DNA of 64,000 nucleotides from Terrilactibacillus tamarindi (GCF_009718825.1 NZ_WNHB01000016.1:1-64000), one strand, 5' to 3'; counted from the stretch's first letter, positions 38,309 through 50,070 are shown. Numbers and translations: made by a program. The notes: generated by a model not told the origin, from the letters alone.

Positions 38309-39454
38309 ATGGAACCCATTTATCTTGATCATGCAGCTACAACCCCCATTCATCCGAAGGTACTTGAAGAAATGATCCGCGTCTATGAAACAACGCCAGG
38401 TAATCCATCAAGTATTCATCGATTTGGTCGAGATGCAAGAAAATTAATTGAGCGGTCTCGTGATCTTGTTGCAAAAGATCTAGGTACAGAAAGTAAACAA
38501 ATTGTCTTTACTAGTGGGGGAACAGAAGCGGATAATATGGCGATTATTGGTACAGCCTTTTCGAGAAAAGATAAAGGAAAGCATATAATTACAACAAAGA
38601 TTGAACATCATGCTGTATTAAAAACGTGCGAGTATTTGGAGACGTTAGGATTTGAAGTTGATTATTTGGACGTCAATGAACAGGGCGTTATCAGTATGGA
38701 AGATTTGAAGAAAAAGCTCAGAGATGATACCATTTTAGTTTCCATCATGTATGGTAACAATGAAGTTGGATCTATTCAGCCAATACGTGATATTGCTCAT
38801 TTATTAGAATCCCATCAAGCGGTTTTCCATACGGACGCCGTACAAGCGTATGGATCAATAGATATTGATGTTCAAGACACACCAATAGACTTACTTTCCA
38901 TGACAGCACATAAGATTAATGGTCCAAAAGGAATTGGATTCTTATATATTCGAAAAGGTGTTCAACTTGATGTCTATCAGCATGGCGGTGAACAGGAGCG
39001 CAAACGACGTGCTGGGACGCAAAATGTACCTGGAATTGTGGGCTTAGCTAAAGCCGTTCTCTTATCTAAAGAGGATTTAGGACGTCGTACAGAGAAATAC
39101 ATGCAGTTTCGTCAATGTCTTTTAGATATATTCGACGAATCCGGCATAATATATAAAGTAAATGGGCATCCGAAATATTTTCTCCCGCATATCATGAACG
39201 TCTACTTTCCTGGTGCTAATGTGGAGACGCTATTAACAAAACTTGATCTTGCAGGTGTCGCTGTATCAAGCGGATCGGCATGTACGGCAGGTTCAATAGA
39301 ACCTTCACATGTATTAAGTGCTATGTTTGGAAAAGACGCTGATGAAAGTCGTCATTCGATTAGAATTAGTTTCGGTCGTGACTTATCAGCAGATCAAGTA
39401 GAAGAAGCAGGACAAATTATTGCCAAATCAGTGAAAGATCTTGTAACTAATTAA
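38309..39454 (+). CDS. iscS: Cysteine desulfurase (IscS/YrvO type)
   Basis: A PLP enzyme that takes sulfur from cysteine as a protein persulfide. The PLP lysine lies in SMTAHKINGPKGIG and the active-site cysteine in AVSSGSACTAGS. AGGTNPSS-like and GTEADNMAI stretches are typical. The length of 381 residues fits. It is directly upstream of mnmA, so it very likely feeds sulfur to tRNA 2-thiouridine synthesis, as YrvO does in B. subtilis. Confidence 0.96.
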   Translation: MEPIYLDHAATTPIHPKVLEEMIRVYETTPGNPSSIHRFGRDARKLIERSRDLVAKDLGTESKQIVFTSGGTEADNMAIIGTAFSRKDKGKHIITTKIEHHAVLKTCEYLETLGFEVDYLDVNEQGVISMEDLKKKLRDDTILVSIMYGNNEVGSIQPIRDIAHLLESHQAVFHTDAVQAYGSIDIDVQDTPIDLLSMTAHKINGPKGIGFLYIRKGVQLDVYQHGGEQERKRRAGTQNVPGIVGLAKAVLLSKEDLGRRTEKYMQFRQCLLDIFDESGIIYKVNGHPKYFLPHIMNVYFPGANVETLLTKLDLAGVAVSSGSACTAGSIEPSHVLSAMFGKDADESRHSIRISFGRDLSADQVEEAGQIIAKSVKDLVTN

Positions 39455-39473
39455 GAGTAAAGGTGGTGCTTAA

Positions 39474-40625
<1,152 letters not shown>

Positions 40626-40661
40626 ACACTTTAAGAAAAATTAGGTATTAAGTATAAAGTA

Positions 40662-40710
40662 TACGCCTTTGTCTGTGCCTTATAGCCCCGCAATCGGCAA
40701 GTTTTCTTTA
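40662..40710 (+). repeat. Repeat family C copy
   Basis: ACGCCTTTGTCTGTGCCTTA followed by TAGCCCCGCAATCGGCAAG and TTTTCTTTA. It matches the copy at 59171-59219 and, inverted, the pair at 7625-7722. Confidence 0.75.
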
Positions 40711-40764
40711 ACTATTCATTTATCGCCAGCATTCAAAATTCAAAATGACATAATATATCATTTT

Positions 40765-40850
40765 TTCTCCCGCATTAACGGCGAAGATTGAACCCACCTC
40801 AAGGTAATGCGTGTTGGGGGATAACTGCCTACTTCAACTAACAATCAGCA
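40765..40850 (-). repeat. Repeat family B, decayed copy (B4)
   Basis: TCCCGCATTAACGGCGAAG, ACCCACCTCAAGG and GGGGGATAACTGCC are recognisable in the inverse order of the family; the left-end hairpin is lost. Together with the family C copy this accounts for most of the mnmA-TPR gap. Confidence 0.65.
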
Positions 40851-41009
40851 GAAACGAAGAAACCCAACTATTCGAATCAATTAAGGGGCAAAATCGCCTC
40901 AATTTTTTCTTTTAACCGACACGATTTGCATTAAATTCCATGAAATCTTAACCCTATATTTGTTATACTGAAGAAAGACACTTGAACGGTAAGTGAGGAG
41001 GTTCAACGA

Positions 41010-41675
41010 ATGGAAAATAAAATTTTAGAGGGAATTGAATTGATGAAAAATCATCAATTCGAAGCGGCTGCTTCTACATTTAATGATTTTATTGAAAAAA
41101 ACCCAGAAGACCCGATTGGTTATACTAATTTTGGAAATCTGTTACTTGCCGCAAAGCAGCCAGAACAATCTGTATCTTTTTTCCATAAAGCTTTATTATT
41201 AGACGAAAATTATGCTTCTGCGGCTTTTGGGTTGGGAAATGCTTTATTTGAATTAGAAAAGTATCGTGAAGCGACCCTCTTGTTCGAACGTGCAAATCAA
41301 AATGGCATCCATGAAGGGGACCTCTATTATATGCTGGGTCTTTCATATCACCATATTGATCAGGATGGAAAAGCCTTAGCTGCGTTTCTGCGTGCAACAG
41401 AACTTAATCCAAAAGACACTGATGCTAGATTTCAGTATGGCCTGCTGCTCGCTCAAATGAATCAACTTGATTTAGCAAGGGAGCAATTTGAACAAGTGAT
41501 TCATGAAGATTCCACTCATTCAGATGCTTACTATAACCTTGGTGTTATAGCCGTTCGAAAGGGAAGTCATCTAGAGGCGATGACTCATTTTAGACAAGCT
41601 TTAGAAAATAATAAAGACCATATGCTTGCATCATACGGATTGAAACAATTAGAGAATGAGATGAAGAAGGGATAG
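41010..41675 (+). CDS. Tetratricopeptide-repeat protein (YrrB-like)
   Basis: A 221-residue soluble protein built of about six TPR units; typical pieces are PEDPIGYTNFGNLLLA, YASAAFGLGNALFELEKY and SDAYYNLGVIAVRKG. It has no signal peptide. Proteins of this sort are scaffolds. B. subtilis YrrB has the same place between mnmA and recD2. AGGAGG precedes the ATG. The partner is unknown. Confidence 0.9.
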   Translation: MENKILEGIELMKNHQFEAAASTFNDFIEKNPEDPIGYTNFGNLLLAAKQPEQSVSFFHKALLLDENYASAAFGLGNALFELEKYREATLLFERANQNGIHEGDLYYMLGLSYHHIDQDGKALAAFLRATELNPKDTDARFQYGLLLAQMNQLDLAREQFEQVIHEDSTHSDAYYNLGVIAVRKGSHLEAMTHFRQALENNKDHMLASYGLKQLENEMKKG

Positions 41676-41685
41676 ACGGCTTTTC

Positions 41686-44148
41686 ATGAAGGTAGAAAAT
41701 AATAATCAACCCGCATTGGATCTATTCTCCGAAGATCAAAAATATATTATCGGTGAACCGATACGCATAATCTTTCAAAATAGTGACAATGGTTACACTG
41801 TACTTCTTGTTAAAATTATTGAGACAAATGAATCGATTCAAGAAAAAGAGATAGGTGTCGTTGGATATTTTCCGTCTGTCCACCTCTATGAACGATATCA
41901 ATTCGTTGGAAAAATAAAGAATCATCCTCGATATGGGAAACAATATGAAATTCAGCAATTCCGAAAATGTCTGCCTCAAACAAAAGCGGGAATCATTCAA
42001 TATCTATCCAGTGATCTTTTTCCAGGAATAGGCACAAAAACAGCCGAAAAGGTCGTCGATACACTCGGTGAAAATACCATATCGATGATCTTAGATAATC
42101 CAGATTGTTTGAGACAAGTGCCTAAATTGCCTGAAGATAAAGCGATGTTTATCTATGAAACATTAATGAAAAATCAAGGACTTGAAAAAATCCTTATTGC
42201 TCTCTCAGATTACGGTTTTGGTTCACAACTGGCCATGAAAATATATCAAGCATATGGAGACGTTACGTTAGACATTGTTCAAGATAATCCATATCAACTC
42301 ATTCAAGATGTTGAAGGAATTGGGTTTCAACGGGCAGATGAATTAGCGAAAAGTCTTGGTATTTCTGGAAAGCATCCCTATCGTTTACAAGCTGGATGTT
42401 TATACTGGCTGAATGAAAATGCGATGAATGAGGGACACGTTTTCTTAAACGAAAATGATATAGTTGATTCAGTAAAAGGATTACTTTCAACACAAGGTCA
42501 TCAAATTGAAGATTCAGAGCTTATGCATGAAATTCGCGTCTTAGAAGAAGAAGATCGACTCGTATTAGAGGATGGAAATGTCTATTTGCCAGAATTATAT
42601 TATGCTGAAAAAGGTATTGTATCAAATATAAAACGTCTCTCGGAACAAACCGATTATCAAAATGAATTTTCGGAAGCTGAATTTTTCTCTGCTTTAGGTC
42701 GCATTGAAGAAAAATTAGGCATGCAATATGCATCTAGCCAAAAGGATGCCATCCAAAAAGCGATTCAATCCCCCATTTTGCTATTAACTGGTGGTCCGGG
42801 TACGGGAAAAACAACTGTCATTCAAGGTATTGTCGATACTTATGCCGATTTACATGGTATTTCTTTAAATCCAAAAGATTACGATGAGGAGAATCCATTT
42901 CCTGTATTATTAGTCGCTCCAACAGGCCGTGCAGCAAAACGCATGAGTGAATCGACACAATTACCTGCCGTTACGATTCACCGATTGTTAGGATGGAAAG
43001 GTGGATCTGGATATGAGCGAGATGAAAATAACCCCATCCAAGGTAAACTCATTATTGTTGACGAAATGTCCATGGTTGATATTTGGCTTGCTAATCAACT
43101 GTTAAAATCATTGCCAGATAAAATTCAACTTGTCATTGTAGGAGACGAAGATCAGTTGCCATCCGTGGGACCCGGTCAAGTTTTAAAGGATTTATTAAAA
43201 TCAGAAGCCATTCCAATTGTTCGGTTAACCGACATTTATCGTCAATCTGAAGGATCTTCCATTATCGATCTTGCACATACAATTAAACAAGGACACGTAC
43301 CAAAAGATCTAGCAAAACAAATGGAGGACAGAAGCTTTTTCTCATGTCCACCATCTCAAATCGTCAACGCCATTCGTCAAGTTTGTGATAGTGCGATTAA
43401 AAAAGGATATACGACAAAAGATATCCAAGTTTTAGCGCCCATGTATCGGGGAAATGCGGGTATTGAAGCAATAAATGAGTCGCTTCAAGAATTATTTAAT
43501 CCTCCATCAGAGCAAAAACGAACGCTTCAATTTGGGGACCGACTATTTCGTATCGGTGATAAAGTGCTTCAACTCGTGAATAATCCAGATGACCAAGTTT
43601 TTAATGGCGATATTGGTGAGATTGTTGCTATTTTCACAGCAAAGGAAACCACTGATCATGAGGAAACGGTGGTTGTTTCGTTTGATGGCATTGAGGTTTC
43701 GTATTTAAAACGAGATCTTGGTCAATTGACTCTTGCCTATTGTTGTTCAATTCATAAATCACAAGGTAGTGAGTTTCCAATCGTCATTCTTCCTGTTGTT
43801 AATAGTTATCGACGTATGTTGAAAAGAAATTTACTTTATACGGCAGTCACACGAAGTAAAGAATTTTTAATTCTTTGTGGAGATATCGGTGCATTTACGT
43901 ATGCCATAGAAAAACGAACCGATGAGAATAGAAACTCCCATCTGGCCGATAAATTAAAAGAAAGATTAAACGTATCAGTAGACACAGACATGGCCGTTAA
44001 AGGAGACGATGACCTACCTTTTCCTTTGGAAGAAGATAATATTCCCTTTCCACTTCCTGATGAAAATAGGAAAGAACCATTATCATCCAAAATAGAAGAC
44101 ATTGAACCTTCCGTTTCATCCCCTGATGTAAATCCAAAACATGTATAA
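41686..44148 (+). CDS. recD2: ATP-dependent DNA helicase RecD2 (RecD-like, YrrC)
   Basis: A 5'-3' superfamily 1B helicase of organisms without RecBC, involved in fork maintenance and repair. The N-terminal region has an OB-like part and helix-hairpin-helix motifs (FPGIGTKTAEKVVD). Helicase motif I is LTGGPGTGKTTV, motif II is IIVDEMSMVD, motif III is VGDEDQLPSVGPGQ, and the C-terminal motif is CCSIHKSQGSEFP. The length of 820 residues is normal. It starts 10 bases after the TPR gene. Confidence 0.96.
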   Translation: MKVENNNQPALDLFSEDQKYIIGEPIRIIFQNSDNGYTVLLVKIIETNESIQEKEIGVVGYFPSVHLYERYQFVGKIKNHPRYGKQYEIQQFRKCLPQTKAGIIQYLSSDLFPGIGTKTAEKVVDTLGENTISMILDNPDCLRQVPKLPEDKAMFIYETLMKNQGLEKILIALSDYGFGSQLAMKIYQAYGDVTLDIVQDNPYQLIQDVEGIGFQRADELAKSLGISGKHPYRLQAGCLYWLNENAMNEGHVFLNENDIVDSVKGLLSTQGHQIEDSELMHEIRVLEEEDRLVLEDGNVYLPELYYAEKGIVSNIKRLSEQTDYQNEFSEAEFFSALGRIEEKLGMQYASSQKDAIQKAIQSPILLLTGGPGTGKTTVIQGIVDTYADLHGISLNPKDYDEENPFPVLLVAPTGRAAKRMSESTQLPAVTIHRLLGWKGGSGYERDENNPIQGKLIIVDEMSMVDIWLANQLLKSLPDKIQLVIVGDEDQLPSVGPGQVLKDLLKSEAIPIVRLTDIYRQSEGSSIIDLAHTIKQGHVPKDLAKQMEDRSFFSCPPSQIVNAIRQVCDSAIKKGYTTKDIQVLAPMYRGNAGIEAINESLQELFNPPSEQKRTLQFGDRLFRIGDKVLQLVNNPDDQVFNGDIGEIVAIFTAKETTDHEETVVVSFDGIEVSYLKRDLGQLTLAYCCSIHKSQGSEFPIVILPVVNSYRRMLKRNLLYTAVTRSKEFLILCGDIGAFTYAIEKRTDENRNSHLADKLKERLNVSVDTDMAVKGDDDLPFPLEEDNIPFPLPDENRKEPLSSKIEDIEPSVSSPDVNPKHV

Positions 44149-44215
44149 ATTTGAGCAAATTGGACATCCTGTGATTACTATCATTCGGAACGTAGATAAA
44201 GAGGTGGATCACAAG

Positions 44216-44413
44216 ATGAAATGTCCAAACTGTTCAAGTTCTAATCTTGGAAAAATAGGCATGAACCAATATTACTGCTGGAATTGTTTCATAGAATTAA
44301 CACTAGTCGAAGGAAATCTATCACTCAACCAAGTCGAAGAGGATGGATCTCTTACCACACTTAACGATTTGTTTGATGAGAATCAATTGAAAGCAGAGAA
44401 TAATGGTTTTTAA
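44216..44413 (+). CDS. Small zinc-ribbon protein, 65 residues
   Basis: The protein opens MKCPNCSSSNLGKIGMNQYY, followed by CWNCF: two CxxC knuckles 14 residues apart, a zinc ribbon. The rest is acidic. I start at ATG 44216 (GAGGTGGAT upstream); the longer reading from 44141 overlaps recD2 and has no ribosome-binding site. The role is unknown; similar small zinc-ribbon proteins occur after recD2 in other Bacilli as far as I recall. A terminator follows. Confidence 0.75.
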   Translation: MKCPNCSSSNLGKIGMNQYYCWNCFIELTLVEGNLSLNQVEEDGSLTTLNDLFDENQLKAENNGF

Positions 44414-44440
44414 AAAAAGAATAACATAGCTAGGATGGAA

Positions 44441-44467
44441 AAATCGGTGTGTGTACACCGATTTTTT
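44441..44467 (+). terminator. Terminator after recD2 and the zinc-ribbon gene
   Basis: A 10-bp perfect stem (AAATCGGTGT / ACACCGATTT) with a 4-base loop and six T residues. Confidence 0.92.
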
Positions 44468-44635
44468 GTTTATTCACCGTTCATATCTTTGTTAAGGGCT
44501 GCTTTGTCGATACCTACCTTAGTTAACCTATCTTTTTGTAGTTGGGCGTTTCCTCCATATATGAGTGAAAACGTTTTTGTCATCGTGCATATAAAGACGT
44601 CATTTGGCAAAAATAAGCTATGGAGGGGATCAACT

Positions 44636-45694
44636 ATGGTCAAGTGGTCATCGCTAGAGTGGCTCAAACGTCTCGCTATTTTACTATTTATATTTTTAAA
44701 CTGTTATGTATTTTATCGTTTAATACCCTTTTTATCCGATATTTTGCACTTTGTAACTAAAATACTCTTTCCATTTGTCGTAGCAGCCTTAATTAGTTAT
44801 TTATTGCACCCCATTGTTAAATTACTACAAAGGAATGGCATACCAAAGACAATAGCGATTCTTTTAATATATGTGGTTTTTTTTGGTTTAGTAGGTATTG
44901 GATTATACAAAGGCGTTCCCATATTCATTAAAGAATTAAGGGGCTTTGATTACGAATTATCCCAATACGGAACGATGTACCATCACCAAGTGGATCACGT
45001 CTATGACTCAACGCCAGAAGCTGTTCATGATCATGTTAACCATTTTGTGGCTAACCTCGAACATGAACTCGATGGTTTTGTTAAAAAAGCGTTATCGGCA
45101 TTATCTTGGTTTTTTCATTCATTTCTTACGTTATTGATTATTCCTTTTTTATCTTTCTATTTTCTAAAAGATATAGAACGGATTGGTGAAACTTGTCAGG
45201 CACTATTACCTGAACGATTGGTACATTCTTCAAAAAAAGTACTGTTTGAGATTGATGATTCTTTAGGAAAGTACATACGGGGACAACTTTATGTTTGTGC
45301 CATTCTTGCGGGGATTGCGTTCTTTGGTTTATGGATTTTAAAAATACCGTATCCCATTGTTTTTGGAGCGTTTGTTGGTATAACCGATGTCATTCCGTAT
45401 TTTGGTCCATTAATAGGCGCTATTCCACTTGTTTTTATGGCTGCTACGATTTCGGTTAAGAAAGTGATCTTTGTTTTACTATTAATCGGTATCATTCAGT
45501 TATTAGAAGGGAATGTGATTGAACCTCTCGTTGTTGGGAAGAGTGTCGAAGTCCATCCGTTACTGATTGTACTTTCGCTAATTATTGGAGGGGAAATAGG
45601 TGGCGTTGTTGGAATGCTGTTTGCAGTTCCAGCTTTCATTGTTCTTCGTGTCATAATTAAGAGTTACAGGCAAACGAGAGCGTTGACAAAATAA
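44636..45694 (+). CDS. AI-2E (PerM/YrrI) family membrane permease
   Basis: A polytopic membrane protein of the AI-2 exporter family, some members of which act as small-molecule or ion/proton exchangers; the substrate here is unknown. It has about eight hydrophobic segments, a soluble loop (residues 95-155), and the conserved GITDVIPYFGPLIGAIP and EGNVIEPLVVGKSVEVHP stretches. I start at ATG 44636, with GGAGGGG before it; the longer reading from 44435 starts inside the preceding terminator. The length of 352 residues is typical. It keeps its place upstream of alaS. Confidence 0.9.
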   Translation: MVKWSSLEWLKRLAILLFIFLNCYVFYRLIPFLSDILHFVTKILFPFVVAALISYLLHPIVKLLQRNGIPKTIAILLIYVVFFGLVGIGLYKGVPIFIKELRGFDYELSQYGTMYHHQVDHVYDSTPEAVHDHVNHFVANLEHELDGFVKKALSALSWFFHSFLTLLIIPFLSFYFLKDIERIGETCQALLPERLVHSSKKVLFEIDDSLGKYIRGQLYVCAILAGIAFFGLWILKIPYPIVFGAFVGITDVIPYFGPLIGAIPLVFMAATISVKKVIFVLLLIGIIQLLEGNVIEPLVVGKSVEVHPLLIVLSLIIGGEIGGVVGMLFAVPAFIVLRVIIKSYRQTRALTK

Positions 45695-45753
45695 ATCCAA
45701 CTCACCTATAATATCGTTTGGATACTCTTGTTGAATTATGTTAGAATAACACT

Positions 45754-45932
45754 ATATATAGAGGATCTATTAGCATTTCATAGATACTTGCGGGGAATGA
45801 CTACATAGGGTCCAAACAGAACTAAGAGGATCAAAATTCTCTGTTTGGTGAACGACATTTAAGGTGATAAGGCGTAAGCAGAATGCTTTCGTCCCTTCAT
45901 TGGAGAACGGGATGAAGGCTTTTTTACTATCA
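45754..45932 (+). ncRNA. alaS leader with terminator/antiterminator structure (T-box-like, degenerate)
   Basis: A promoter (TTGGAT, 18 bases, TAGAAT at about 45742) precedes a leader of about 170 nt. It ends in a terminator stem CTTTCGTCCC / GGGATGAAGG with six T residues (45885-45926). TTTAAGGTGATAAGGCG upstream could pair with CGTCCCTT as a competing antiterminator. This is the T-box layout, but the expected UGGN bulge reads UGAU and no proper Stem I specifier is seen. AlaS is often T-box controlled, so this may be a divergent T-box or another attenuator. Confidence 0.5.
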
Positions 45933-46002
45933 TCCTTTGATTATAAATTTGAAGACTGACTACATCATGTAGTGTTAAATAGGTTTTGGAGGTATTTTTA
46001 AT

Positions 46003-48660
46003 ATGAAACATTTTAGTTCGACAGAGATTAGACAAATGTATCTCGATTTTTTTAAACAAAAAGGTCATAAAGTTGAACCGAGTGCATCTTTGATTCCTGT
46101 AAATGATCCAACCCTACTTTGGATTAATAGTGGTGTTGCAACCTTGAAAAAGTATTTTGATGGAACTGTTATACCCGAAAATCCAAGAATCGTAAACGCT
46201 CAAAAAGCGATTAGAACAAATGATATTGAAAACGTCGGAAAGACGGCTAGACACCATACGTTTTTTGAAATGCTTGGAAACTTTTCTATCGGTGATTATT
46301 TCCGTGAAGAAGCCATTACTTGGGCTTGGGAATTGTTAACATCAGATCAATGGTTTAGCATGCCAAAAGACAAACTTTTTGTGACGGTCTATCCAGAAGA
46401 TAAAGATTCGTATAATTGTTGGATTAAACTTGGTGTCTCACCGGATCATATTGTTCTCTTGGAAGATAATTTTTGGGAAATTGGAGAAGGCCCCTCTGGA
46501 CCGGATACCGAAATCTTTTTCGATCGTGGACCCGCTTACGATCCAGAGAATTTAGGATTGAAACTGTTACAAGAAGATATTGAAAACGATCGCTATATCG
46601 AAATTTGGAATATTGTATTATCTCAATTTAATGCCATTCCATCTCTTTCAAGAAGTGAGTACCCTGAATTGCCTAAAAAGAATATTGATACGGGAATGGG
46701 ATTTGAACGTATGGTATGTGTTCTTCAAGAAGCAGATACCAACTATGACAGTGATTTATTCATGCCCATAATTCATGAAGTTGAACGTCTGTCGAAAAAA
46801 AAATATCGTGCTGGAAATAAAGCGGATGACATGGCCTTCAAAGTGATTGCTGACCATATTCGAACCGTGACATTTGCAATTAGTGATGGGGCGCTTCCAT
46901 CCAATGAAGGAAGAGGATATGTACTCCGCCGGTTACTTCGAAGAGCGGTGCGATATGCCCTTCAGTTGAATATTAAGGATCCGTTTATGTATAAACTAGT
47001 CGCTATTGTTGGTCGTATCATGAATTCATTCTACCCTGAAGTCGAAAAAAACACCGAGTTCATTCAAAAAGTGGTCCGTACTGAAGAGGAACGCTTCCAT
47101 GAAACACTAACTGAAGGTATAGCTATTTTAGAAGGCATGATTGATACAGCAAAAGCAAATAACGAAACGAAACTTTCTGGAAAAGATATCTTTCGTTTAT
47201 ATGATACCTTTGGATTTCCTGTTGAGCTTACGGAAGAATATGCAGAAGAAAAAGGTCTAGAGGTGGATCATGAAGGATTTGAAAATGAAATGGCACAACA
47301 AAGATCTCGTGCCAGAGAAGCTAGACAAGATCAAGGGTCTATGCATGTCCAAAATGAACTTCTTGGGTCCATTAATGTCCCTAGCCAATTTGTAGGATAT
47401 GATCATTTGACTGCTTCATCTACCTTAAATGTTCTTATTCAAGGTGATCAGAAAGTAGACTCAGCTAAGCAAGGTGAGGAAGTTCTTGCCTTCTTCGATC
47501 AAACACCGTTTTATGCAGAAAGTGGTGGCCAAGTTGCGGATCAAGGTCAATTTGTCAATGATTCAGCGATATTAGAAGTTAAATCTGTGCACAAAGCACC
47601 TAATGGTCAAAATATGCATATGGTCATTGTGAAACAAGGTTCTGTTCACACGGGGGATGTATTTAAGGCTGTCGTTGACCGAAAAAAACGGATGAATACA
47701 GAAAAAAATCATACATCCACACATTTGCTTCACCAAGCATTGAAAGATACGTTAGGAACGCATGTCAATCAAGCGGGATCTCTTGTGACACCTGATCGCC
47801 TTCGTTTTGACTTCTCTCATTTTGGACAAATTACTGAGGAAGAACTACAAACGATTGAACGAATTGTTAATGAGAAAATTTGGGATCAACTTCAGGTTAA
47901 CATTTCTGAGAAACCGATTGACGAAGCAAAGGCCATGGGGGCGATGGCTCTCTTTGGTGAAAAATATGGGGACATAGTTCGAGTCGTACAAGTAGGGGAT
48001 TACAGCTTAGAACTATGTGGAGGCTGTCATGTTAGAAATACAGCCTTCATCGGTCAATTTAAGATCGTATCTGAAAGCGGCATTGGTGCAGGAACTCGAA
48101 GAATTGAAGCTGTAACAGGACAAGCTGCCTATGAATTTGTCAATAAGGAGATTCACACGCTTGATGAAGGTGCCGAGCTTTTGAAAACGAATCGAGAGCA
48201 TGTACCTGATAAGATCACACTTCTTCAAAAACAAGTGAAAGAACTGGAAAAAGAAAATAATGCTTTATCAGCAAAAATCAGTCAATCTCAAGCTGGTGAT
48301 TTAATTCATTCTGTAACTGAGCAAGATGGTATTCCATATATTGCCAAGAAAGTTTCGGTATCAGACATGAACCAACTTAGAGCGATGGTGGATCAATTAA
48401 AAAATAAATTACAATCGGGTATTATCCTGCTTGCTGCAAGCAACGAAGGTAAAGTTAGTCTTGTATGCGGGGTATCTAAAGATTTAATTGATAAAGGCTT
48501 CCATGCGGGTAAAATTATAAAAGAAGCAGCTTCCCGTTGCGGCGGTGGAGGTGGCGGCCGTCCTGATATGGCACAAGCAGGGGGTAAAAACCCGGATAAA
48601 ATACAAGAGGCTTTAAATAGTGTCTCAGAATTCATTAAGGATGCGGCCAAAATTAAGTAA
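46003..48660 (+). CDS. alaS: Alanyl-tRNA synthetase
   Basis: A class IIc synthetase with editing. The catalytic domain has [19 protein letters not shown] and the GMGFERMV motif 3. The editing domain has [12 protein letters not shown] and LCGGCHV (zinc/editing residues). The C-terminal C-Ala domain ends with the glycine stretch [17 protein letters not shown]. The length of 885 residues is normal. GGAGGT precedes the ATG. ireB-ruvX-DUF1292 follow in the standard order. Confidence 0.98.
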   Translation: MKHFSSTEIRQMYLDFFKQKGHKVEPSASLIPVNDPTLLWINSGVATLKKYFDGTVIPENPRIVNAQKAIRTNDIENVGKTARHHTFFEMLGNFSIGDYFREEAITWAWELLTSDQWFSMPKDKLFVTVYPEDKDSYNCWIKLGVSPDHIVLLEDNFWEIGEGPSGPDTEIFFDRGPAYDPENLGLKLLQEDIENDRYIEIWNIVLSQFNAIPSLSRSEYPELPKKNIDTGMGFERMVCVLQEADTNYDSDLFMPIIHEVERLSKKKYRAGNKADDMAFKVIADHIRTVTFAISDGALPSNEGRGYVLRRLLRRAVRYALQLNIKDPFMYKLVAIVGRIMNSFYPEVEKNTEFIQKVVRTEEERFHETLTEGIAILEGMIDTAKANNETKLSGKDIFRLYDTFGFPVELTEEYAEEKGLEVDHEGFENEMAQQRSRAREARQDQGSMHVQNELLGSINVPSQFVGYDHLTASSTLNVLIQGDQKVDSAKQGEEVLAFFDQTPFYAESGGQVADQGQFVNDSAILEVKSVHKAPNGQNMHMVIVKQGSVHTGDVFKAVVDRKKRMNTEKNHTSTHLLHQALKDTLGTHVNQAGSLVTPDRLRFDFSHFGQITEEELQTIERIVNEKIWDQLQVNISEKPIDEAKAMGAMALFGEKYGDIVRVVQVGDYSLELCGGCHVRNTAFIGQFKIVSESGIGAGTRRIEAVTGQAAYEFVNKEIHTLDEGAELLKTNREHVPDKITLLQKQVKELEKENNALSAKISQSQAGDLIHSVTEQDGIPYIAKKVSVSDMNQLRAMVDQLKNKLQSGIILLAASNEGKVSLVCGVSKDLIDKGFHAGKIIKEAASRCGGGGGGRPDMAQAGGKNPDKIQEALNSVSEFIKDAAKIK

Positions 48661-48758
48661 TAGTATCCAAGTCATTGTGACGGAAACCAAGATCATGATA
48701 AAACATGATTAGGTTAGGATACAGTAATTAAAATTAGTTTCACCTGGGGGATGATGAA

Positions 48759-49004
48759 TTGGACAAAACCATGAAGTTCAATTTTAATGAAGAAGATAAA
48801 CATGATGCACGTGACGTATTATTTCAAGTGTACAATGCCCTTCAAGAAAAAGGATACAATCCAATTAATCAAATTGTAGGTTATTTACTTTCTGGTGATC
48901 CAGCCTATATCCCAAGGCATAAAGATGCAAGAAAACTTATCCGTTTGATTGAAAGGGATGAGATCATAGAGGAACTGGTTACAGCTTACCTTAATGAAAA
49001 ATGA
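48759..49004 (+). CDS. IreB family regulatory phosphoprotein (YrzL)
   Basis: An 81-residue protein of the DUF965/IreB family. Enterococcal IreB is a target of the IreK Ser/Thr kinase and affects cephalosporin resistance. The conserved core is [20 protein letters not shown] followed by [13 protein letters not shown]. It starts at TTG 48759 after GGGGG. The threonine in the N-terminal MDKTMKF segment matches the region phosphorylated in IreB. Its 3' end precedes ruvX closely. Confidence 0.92.
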   Translation: MDKTMKFNFNEEDKHDARDVLFQVYNALQEKGYNPINQIVGYLLSGDPAYIPRHKDARKLIRLIERDEIIEELVTAYLNEK

Positions 49005-49023
49005 GAGGACTTTAGATAAACCA

Positions 49024-49449
49024 ATGAGAACGATGGGTCTTGATTTCGGCAGTAAAACCATAGGTGTAGCGATTAGTGATGCTCTTGGTTTTACAGCTCA
49101 AGGAATTGAAACAATACATTATGAACAACATAATAAACACGTCATTGATGAAAGATTAACGAGTTTAATCAAAACATATGACGTCAACAAGGTGATTGTT
49201 GGATTACCAAAAAATATGAATGGAACGATTGGTCCCACTGGTGAAGCTTGTCAAACTTTTGCGGAACGAATCAAAAAAAAATACCGTTTACCAGTTGAGC
49301 TTTGGGATGAACGTTTAACGACGATGGCAGCTGAGCGGATGTTAATATCAGCAGACGTGAGTCGAAAAAAAAGAAAAAAAGTAATTGACAAAATGGCGGC
49401 GGTCTTGATTCTACAAAGTTATCTCGATCGGCATGGCATGAAAGGATGA
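49024..49449 (+). CDS. ruvX: Putative Holliday junction resolvase RuvX/YqgF
   Basis: An RNase H-fold protein implicated in pre-16S rRNA 5' maturation and first proposed as a Holliday-junction resolvase. Motifs: [16 protein letters not shown] at the N-terminus, [17 protein letters not shown], and [16 protein letters not shown] choose ATG 49024, which gives the family length of 141 residues; the ORF is open from ATG 48994, overlapping ireB, and neither start has an ideal Shine-Dalgarno (GAGAGGA is 14 bases from 49024). Confidence 0.94.
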   Translation: MRTMGLDFGSKTIGVAISDALGFTAQGIETIHYEQHNKHVIDERLTSLIKTYDVNKVIVGLPKNMNGTIGPTGEACQTFAERIKKKYRLPVELWDERLTTMAAERMLISADVSRKKRKKVIDKMAAVLILQSYLDRHGMKG

Positions 49450-49455
49450 AATAAT

Positions 49456-49761
49456 ATGCATGAACACCATGATCATGAACATGGACACGAAGAAGAACAG
49501 GAAAGAATTATTATTCCAGATCCTGATACAGGAGAAGACCATCTCTTTGATATTCTCTTTACATTTGACGTAACTGAGACGGATAAATCTTACATGGTTG
49601 TTACCCCTGTTGAAACAGATGAAGAAGATGACGAACAAGAAGTTTTTGGTTTTAGATATGAAGACAATGATGGTAATTTTAAACTTTTCCCAATAGAAAC
49701 GGACGCTGAATGGGAAATGGTCGAAGAAATGATCAATACATTTTCTGAAGAGGACGAATAG
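49456..49761 (+). CDS. DUF1292 family acidic protein (YrzB)
   Basis: A 101-residue, strongly acidic protein with a histidine-rich N-terminus (MHEHHDHEHGHEEE) that could bind metal. The DUF1292 core includes IIIPDPDTGEDHLFDILFTF, and EVFGFRYEDNDG follows. Function unknown; the ireB-ruvX-yrzB order is conserved in Bacilli. It starts 6 bases after ruvX. Confidence 0.9.
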   Translation: MHEHHDHEHGHEEEQERIIIPDPDTGEDHLFDILFTFDVTETDKSYMVVTPVETDEEDDEQEVFGFRYEDNDGNFKLFPIETDAEWEMVEEMINTFSEEDE

Positions 49762-49810
49762 AATCACATCACATGTGGGTTACAAGACCTATTAAACATT
49801 TTTTATGCTA

Positions 49811-49850
49811 GGGAAAGGCCTCCTTGTGGAACTCACAGGAGCCTTTTCCT
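49811..49850 (+). terminator. Terminator of the alaS-ireB-ruvX-DUF1292 cluster
   Basis: GGGAAAGGCCTCCTTGTG pairs with CACAGGAGCCTTTTCC with one bulge. The T run after it is weak. Confidence 0.75.
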
Positions 49851-49867
49851 ATGGTTTCATTTAATTT

Positions 49868-50032
49868 TTATCCCGCCTTAACGGCCAAGTAGAGATCCCC
49901 ACCTCAAGATTCTGAGTATTTAAAGAAGATAGGTGGTGGATCAACTGCCCGTAAAGGTCCGATTGGTTCAACTAAAACCATCAGTGGGGGATGAAGAAAA
50001 CCCCCACTGATGGAAGTTTCACTTTATTTGAG
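49868..50032 (-). repeat. Repeat family B, full-length copy in inverse orientation (B5)
   Basis: It starts TTTATCCCGCCTTAACGG and ends in a perfect hairpin, CCATCAGTGGGGG / CCCCCACTGATGG, then AAGTTTCACTTTAT. Its reverse complement aligns over its whole length with 19972-20126. It fills the DUF1292-mltG gap. Confidence 0.9.
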
Positions 50033-50070
50033 CTATTCGTTACCTTGTATGGCTGAAAGGAGTTCACGTT

